From: Oscillospiraceae bacterium | GTDB lineage: Bacteria; Bacillota; Clostridia; Oscillospirales; Ruminococcaceae | Length of the DNA stretch: 8,227 bases | Direction of reading: 5' to 3' | Assembly: GCA_029062865.1 (NCBI GenBank) | Contig: JAIDPG010000173.1 | Location: 1-8,227 of the forward strand | Part shown: positions 6,017 through 8,227 of the stretch, piece after piece | How positions within the stretch are numbered: position 1 is the stretch's first letter | Layout of the letters: every line of letters starts with the position of its first letter | Program-made: the position numbers and the translations under genes | Notes under the pieces: model-generated | Told to the model about the DNA's origin: nothing | Seen by the model: only the letters and a program-made list of their open reading frames with translations | Databases searched by the model: none

Positions 6017-6244
6017 TTAATAGCTCTTAATAACAACGCCGCGGCAGTCGCGCGCGCGGATAGCGATCACCGCTCCGCGGATAAGATACGCCGATGGATC
6101 GCCCATGGGGCTTCTCCCGACGCACTCCACCTCCGCACCCGTGCTTAGCCCTATGTCGAGCAGTCTGCGCCGCATAGCGCCGGAGGTTTTCAATTCCTCG
6201 ACCACCGCCCGCTCGCCGACCGCTATATTATCAAGTGTTTTCAT
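6017..6244 (-). CDS. feoA: FeoA, small cytoplasmic partner of FeoB
   Basis: This 75-residue SH3-like protein is needed for FeoB-dependent Fe2+ uptake and acts at the cytoplasmic face. The FeoA signature is clear: MRRRLLDIGLSTGAEVECV (24-42), then MGDP (47-50) and an ending of IRARDC plus a beta strand. The start at 6242-6244 (MKTLDNIAVGE) has AAGGAG 8 bases upstream and gives the normal length; an in-frame extension to 6319 adds 25 residues unlike FeoA and runs into promoter and repeat sequence. It is transcribed with feoB. I see no convincing Fur or DtxR-type operator at the promoter, so iron control cannot be assigned from sequence. Confidence 0.95.
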   Translation of the reverse strand: MKTLDNIAVGERAVVEELKTSGAMRRRLLDIGLSTGAEVECVGRSPMGDPSAYLIRGAVIAIRARDCRGVVIKSY

Positions 6245-6273
6245 ACGCCACACTCCTTGCATAGTTTTACAGC

Positions 6274-6302
6274 ATTGTATGCGGCTAAACGGGTTTGGTG
6301 AA
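6274..6302 (-). promoter_or_regulatory. Candidate feoAB promoter
   Basis: On the minus strand TTCACC (6302-6297) is followed by 17 bases and TACAAT (6279-6274), with a predicted start near 6267 and a leader of about 23 bases holding the feoA ribosome binding site. Four of six -35 and five of six -10 bases match consensus. The AT-rich heptamer array begins at the -35 box and could serve as an UP element. Confidence 0.45.
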
Positions 6303-6467
6303 CAATTTACAATTAACAATGTACAATTAACAATTATGGAGCGCGCTTCGAGCGCGATTGAAAAAGCCGCTTCACAGCTTTAAACAAAAAGAACCCCCGC
6401 GCAGCGGGGGTTCTTTTTTTATCGCCGCCTAAAGCGACGTTCCATAATTGTCAATTGTCAATTATAC
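6302..6467. repeat. Composite palindromic intergenic repeat with inverted heptamer arrays
   Basis: The left side has five tandem 7-base units from 6302 to 6336 (ACAATTT, ACAATTA, ACAATGT, ACAATTA, ACAATTA) ending in TGGA (6337-6340). The right side is the inverse: TCCA (6441-6444) followed by three heptamer units read backwards as ACAATTR (6445-6465). The last 16 bases of each arm match at 15 positions in inverted orientation. Between the arms lie a CGCGCT/AGCGCG hairpin (6342-6356), the terminator at 6386-6420, and a TCGC/GCGA hairpin (6422-6436). No ORF is present. It resembles a miniature inverted-repeat element that carries a terminator; mobility is inferred. Confidence 0.65.
6386..6420. 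terminator. Bidirectional intrinsic terminator
   Basis: GAACCCCCGC (6391-6400), a GCA triloop and GCGGGGGTTC (6404-6413) make a 10-bp GC-rich stem, flanked by A5 on the left and T7 on the right, so it works on both strands. On the minus strand it ends transcription of the isomerase gene and isolates feoAB. It sits in the middle of the palindromic repeat. Confidence 0.92.
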
Positions 6468-6468
6468 A

Positions 6469-7254
6469 TCACACATTCTCAATTATTTCCGCCAGGACGT
6501 CAACCGACTCACGAAGCTCGGTAAACTCTCCGTAATTGTCTCGGTAGAGCTCGACGATAAGCGCGCCGTTGTAGCCGATAACGCGGAGCTTCTTGATCAG
6601 AGTGTCAAAGTCGAAAAAGCCCTTGCCTATCGGCAGACAGTCAAAGTCGGAGTTCGCGTCGGAGAGGTGACAGTGGACGATGCTTGTGCCGAGCGCGTCA
6701 ATGTATTCGAGCGGATCAGCTTTGCTGCGTCTGGCTTGCTTCAAGTCAAGCACGAATTTCGCGTAATCGCCGAGCTCGCGCTTCATCAGCTTCAAAAAAT
6801 CCAAGCTCCCCGAAAGGCAGTAGCTTACGTTCTCCTGCGCGACCGTCACGCCGAATTCCCGCCCCGCCTCGCTCAACAAGCGAAACTGCTTCAAATAATG
6901 CTCCGCGGTGCATTTGCTGCTTAAGATCGCGCCGTGGACGACGAAGATCTTCGCGCCGAGCCTGTTCATCGCGCCGAAAAACTCACGATAAAGCGTGAGC
7001 ATTTCCTCAATTCGGCGGTCGTAGGTCGAAAACAAAAAAACGCTTTCCATAGGGCTTGAAAACGGGTGGAACGACGGTATCCGCATGGCGTTTTTGTCGC
7101 GGATCCCGCAGATCTGAGATATAAACGGCTCACGTGCCTCGCAAGTGGAATTCGCGAAAACCTCCGCGGTTTTTATCCCCATTTCCGCGAGCTTAGCAAA
7201 CGCATCCTCGATATGCAGGGGATAAAGCGAAGCGGTGGATACTCCAACAATCAT
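6469..7254 (-). CDS. TIM-barrel sugar phosphate isomerase/epimerase-like protein
   Basis: This 261-residue protein belongs to the xylose isomerase-like TIM barrel superfamily (AP_endonuc_2), which includes sugar epimerases, inosose dehydratases and endonuclease IV. Probable metal and substrate residues sit on successive strands: Glu31 (AEVF), His63 (SFHPFSS), His107 (VVHGAI), Glu141 (AQENVSY), Asp170 (FVLDLKQA), His194/His196 (VHCHLSD) and Glu235 (LIVELY). PIGKGFFDF (208-216) matches the usual loop before the last strands. It has the common length and appears complete. The ATG follows GAGG at 8 bases. It stands alone between divergent genes, with a promoter at 7375-7403 and a terminator at 6386-6420, so the context gives no substrate. 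The stop codon lies one base from the palindromic repeat. The class is sure; a specific reaction cannot be assigned. Confidence 0.88.
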   Translation of the reverse strand: MIVGVSTASLYPLHIEDAFAKLAEMGIKTAEVFANSTCEAREPFISQICGIRDKNAMRIPSFHPFSSPMESVFLFSTYDRRIEEMLTLYREFFGAMNRLGAKIFVVHGAILSSKCTAEHYLKQFRLLSEAGREFGVTVAQENVSYCLSGSLDFLKLMKRELGDYAKFVLDLKQARRSKADPLEYIDALGTSIVHCHLSDANSDFDCLPIGKGFFDFDTLIKKLRVIGYNGALIVELYRDNYGEFTELRESVDVLAEIIENV

Positions 7255-7374
7255 ATTATAAACCTCGCGTAGTTTTTAGTTTTCTCATCTTCTATATTAT
7301 ATCATTTTTTCAAGCCAATCGTATGCAGTCTTGAATTTTAACGCTTATCCTGTTAAAGCTCTTACGTTGTCTTT

Positions 7375-7403
7375 ATTATATCACACTATTAACAAAAATT
7401 CAA
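7375..7403 (-). promoter_or_regulatory. Candidate promoter of the isomerase gene
   Basis: On the minus strand TTGAAT (7403-7398), 17 bases, and TATAAT (7380-7375) within TGTGATATAAT, an extended -10. The predicted start is near 7368, leaving a leader of about 114 bases. A second TGATATAAT copy (-10 at 7301-7296) lies closer to the gene but has no convincing -35. Confidence 0.6.
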
Positions 7404-7452
7404 GAATATTTTTCACTTTTTCGCCGAATAATAGGCAAAAAGGGGTGGTTTT

Positions 7453-8124
7453 ATGTCGATAGTCTTTATCCGCGCGGTGGTTTTGTATATCGTGCTGGCG
7501 TTTTCGCTGCGGCTTATGGGAAAGCGCCAGCTTGGGGAGCTTCAGCCCTCCGAGCTTGTTGTGACGATTTTGATCTCCAACATCGCGGCTATTCCCGTGG
7601 AGGATATTTCCGTGCCGATGATCATGGGGATAATTCCGATCTTGACGCTCGTGTGCATCGACGTTATAATGTCCGGGATCATGATGAAATCCACAAAGGT
7701 TCGGCGGCTGATGATAGGCTCGCCGCGAATAATTATCAGTGAGGGCGAAATTTTGCAAAAGGAAATGCGGACGCTTCGCTATACGGTCGACGATCTTTGC
7801 GAGGCAATGCGCGAGCAGCAGATCTTCGACATCACGCAGATACATTTCGCTATCGTCGAGACTAACGGCAAAATCAACTTTTTACTGAAAAAGGACTATC
7901 AGCCCGCCGAGAAGCAGGACGTGAGCGCGGGCGGCTCGACCGAAAACCCGCCGTCCGTCATTATCCGCGACGGCGTTGTCGACAAGCAGCAGCTTCAGCT
8001 CCTGGGACTCGGCGAGGGGTGGCTCAAAAGCATTCTCCGCGACAACGACGTTTCGGAAAAGGGCGTTTTTCTGTTAATGTCCGAAAGCGGCGGAAAATAT
8101 ACGATAATCAAAAAGGCGGGATAG
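7453..8124 (+). CDS. DUF421 family membrane protein (YetF-like)
   Basis: This 223-residue protein belongs to DUF421 (YetF/YcaP type). Three N-terminal hydrophobic helices lie at about 4-22, 35-50 and 55-77. Between the first two is the family hallmark LMGKRQLGELQPSELVVTIL (21-40). The cytoplasmic domain has the expected SPRIIISEGEI and LRYTVDDLCEAMREQQIFDI stretches, then a Ser/Gly/Pro-rich linker near 150-167 before a second small domain. The length is normal. The biochemical function of the family is not settled; Bacillus members have been linked to spore membranes. The ATG has AAGGGG 7 bases upstream. A DUF4363-like gene starts 3 bases after the stop, a common pairing in Clostridia, so the two are probably cotranscribed. 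The divergent isomerase shares the 198-base upstream region. Confidence 0.92.
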   Translation: MSIVFIRAVVLYIVLAFSLRLMGKRQLGELQPSELVVTILISNIAAIPVEDISVPMIMGIIPILTLVCIDVIMSGIMMKSTKVRRLMIGSPRIIISEGEILQKEMRTLRYTVDDLCEAMREQQIFDITQIHFAIVETNGKINFLLKKDYQPAEKQDVSAGGSTENPPSVIIRDGVVDKQQLQLLGLGEGWLKSILRDNDVSEKGVFLLMSESGGKYTIIKKAG

Positions 8125-8127
8125 ACT

Positions 8128-8227
8128 ATGAAGCGAATTGTGTTAAGCATCGTGATTTTGGCGGTTATCGCGTTGTTGTGCTGCTGGTCGGTCTTTGAGG
8201 TGAAGTGCAAAACCGAGGGCTTTATCG
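8128..8227 (+). CDS. Probable DUF4363 protein, 5' end only
   Basis: The ATG lies 3 bases after the DUF421 stop, with AAGGCGGGA as ribosome binding site inside the end of that gene. Thirty-three codons are visible before the window ends: MKRIVLSIVILAVIALLCCW, then SVFEVKCKTEGFI. This is an N-terminal membrane anchor or signal sequence with two adjacent Cys and a short exposed part. DUF4363 proteins are small, start with such a helix and often follow DUF421 genes in Clostridia; the assignment rests on position and the N-terminal pattern. The gene runs off the right edge. Confidence 0.65.
   Translation, partial: MKRIVLSIVILAVIALLCCWSVFEVKCKTEGFI

Noticed and set aside
6245..6302. Fur or DtxR-type iron operator at feoA
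   Set aside because: I found no convincing 19-base palindrome in or near the candidate promoter.
6245..6319. 25-residue extension of FeoA
   Set aside because: It covers the predicted promoter and repeat, while the ATG at 6244 has a proper ribosome binding site and gives normal FeoA length.
6302..6467. Complete insertion sequence or CRISPR-like array
   Set aside because: There is no transposase, and the 7-base units are directly adjacent with no spacers.

Overview
The window looks like a chromosomal segment from a Gram-positive anaerobe of the class Clostridia, probably a gut Oscillospiraceae/Ruminococcus-type organism. This rests on the T-box leader, the clostridial-type cysteine-rich FeoB, a DUF421-DUF4363 pair, Firmicute ribosome binding sites, and vegetative promoters that repeat TGATATAAT. 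The taxonomic call is an inference from gene content, not from a search.

Layout. (1) 37-2836, minus strand: an ABC importer operon in the order lipoprotein (trpX), permease (trpY), ATPase (trpZ). It is headed by a T-box leader (about 2924-3175) and a perfect-consensus promoter (3182-3210). The specifier codon reads UGG, and an antiterminator and a competing terminator can both be drawn base by base, so this is predicted to be a tryptophan importer switched on by uncharged tRNA-Trp. The three proteins hold only two Trp residues in 904. (2) 3291-3934, plus strand: an AT-rich, self-contained unit with a second perfect promoter that resembles the first. It holds a possible 35-residue ORF, an unrecognised 87-residue protein and a strong terminator. 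(3) 3944-6244, minus strand: feoA and feoB, the ferrous iron uptake pair. (4) 6302-6467: a composite palindromic repeat made of inverted 7-base tandem arrays around a bidirectional terminator. (5) 6469-7254, minus strand: a TIM-barrel sugar phosphate isomerase/epimerase-like protein with its own promoter. (6) 7453 to the right edge, plus strand: a DUF421 (YetF-like) membrane protein followed 3 bases later by the start of a probable DUF4363 protein.

How the parts work together: trpXYZ forms one nutrient-sensing importer and feoAB forms one ferrous iron importer. The other units look independent. No complete mobile element, CRISPR array, tRNA or rRNA was seen. The least explained parts are the orphan unit at 3291-3934, the RNA structures downstream of the T-box terminator, and the heptamer-palindrome element next to feoA.
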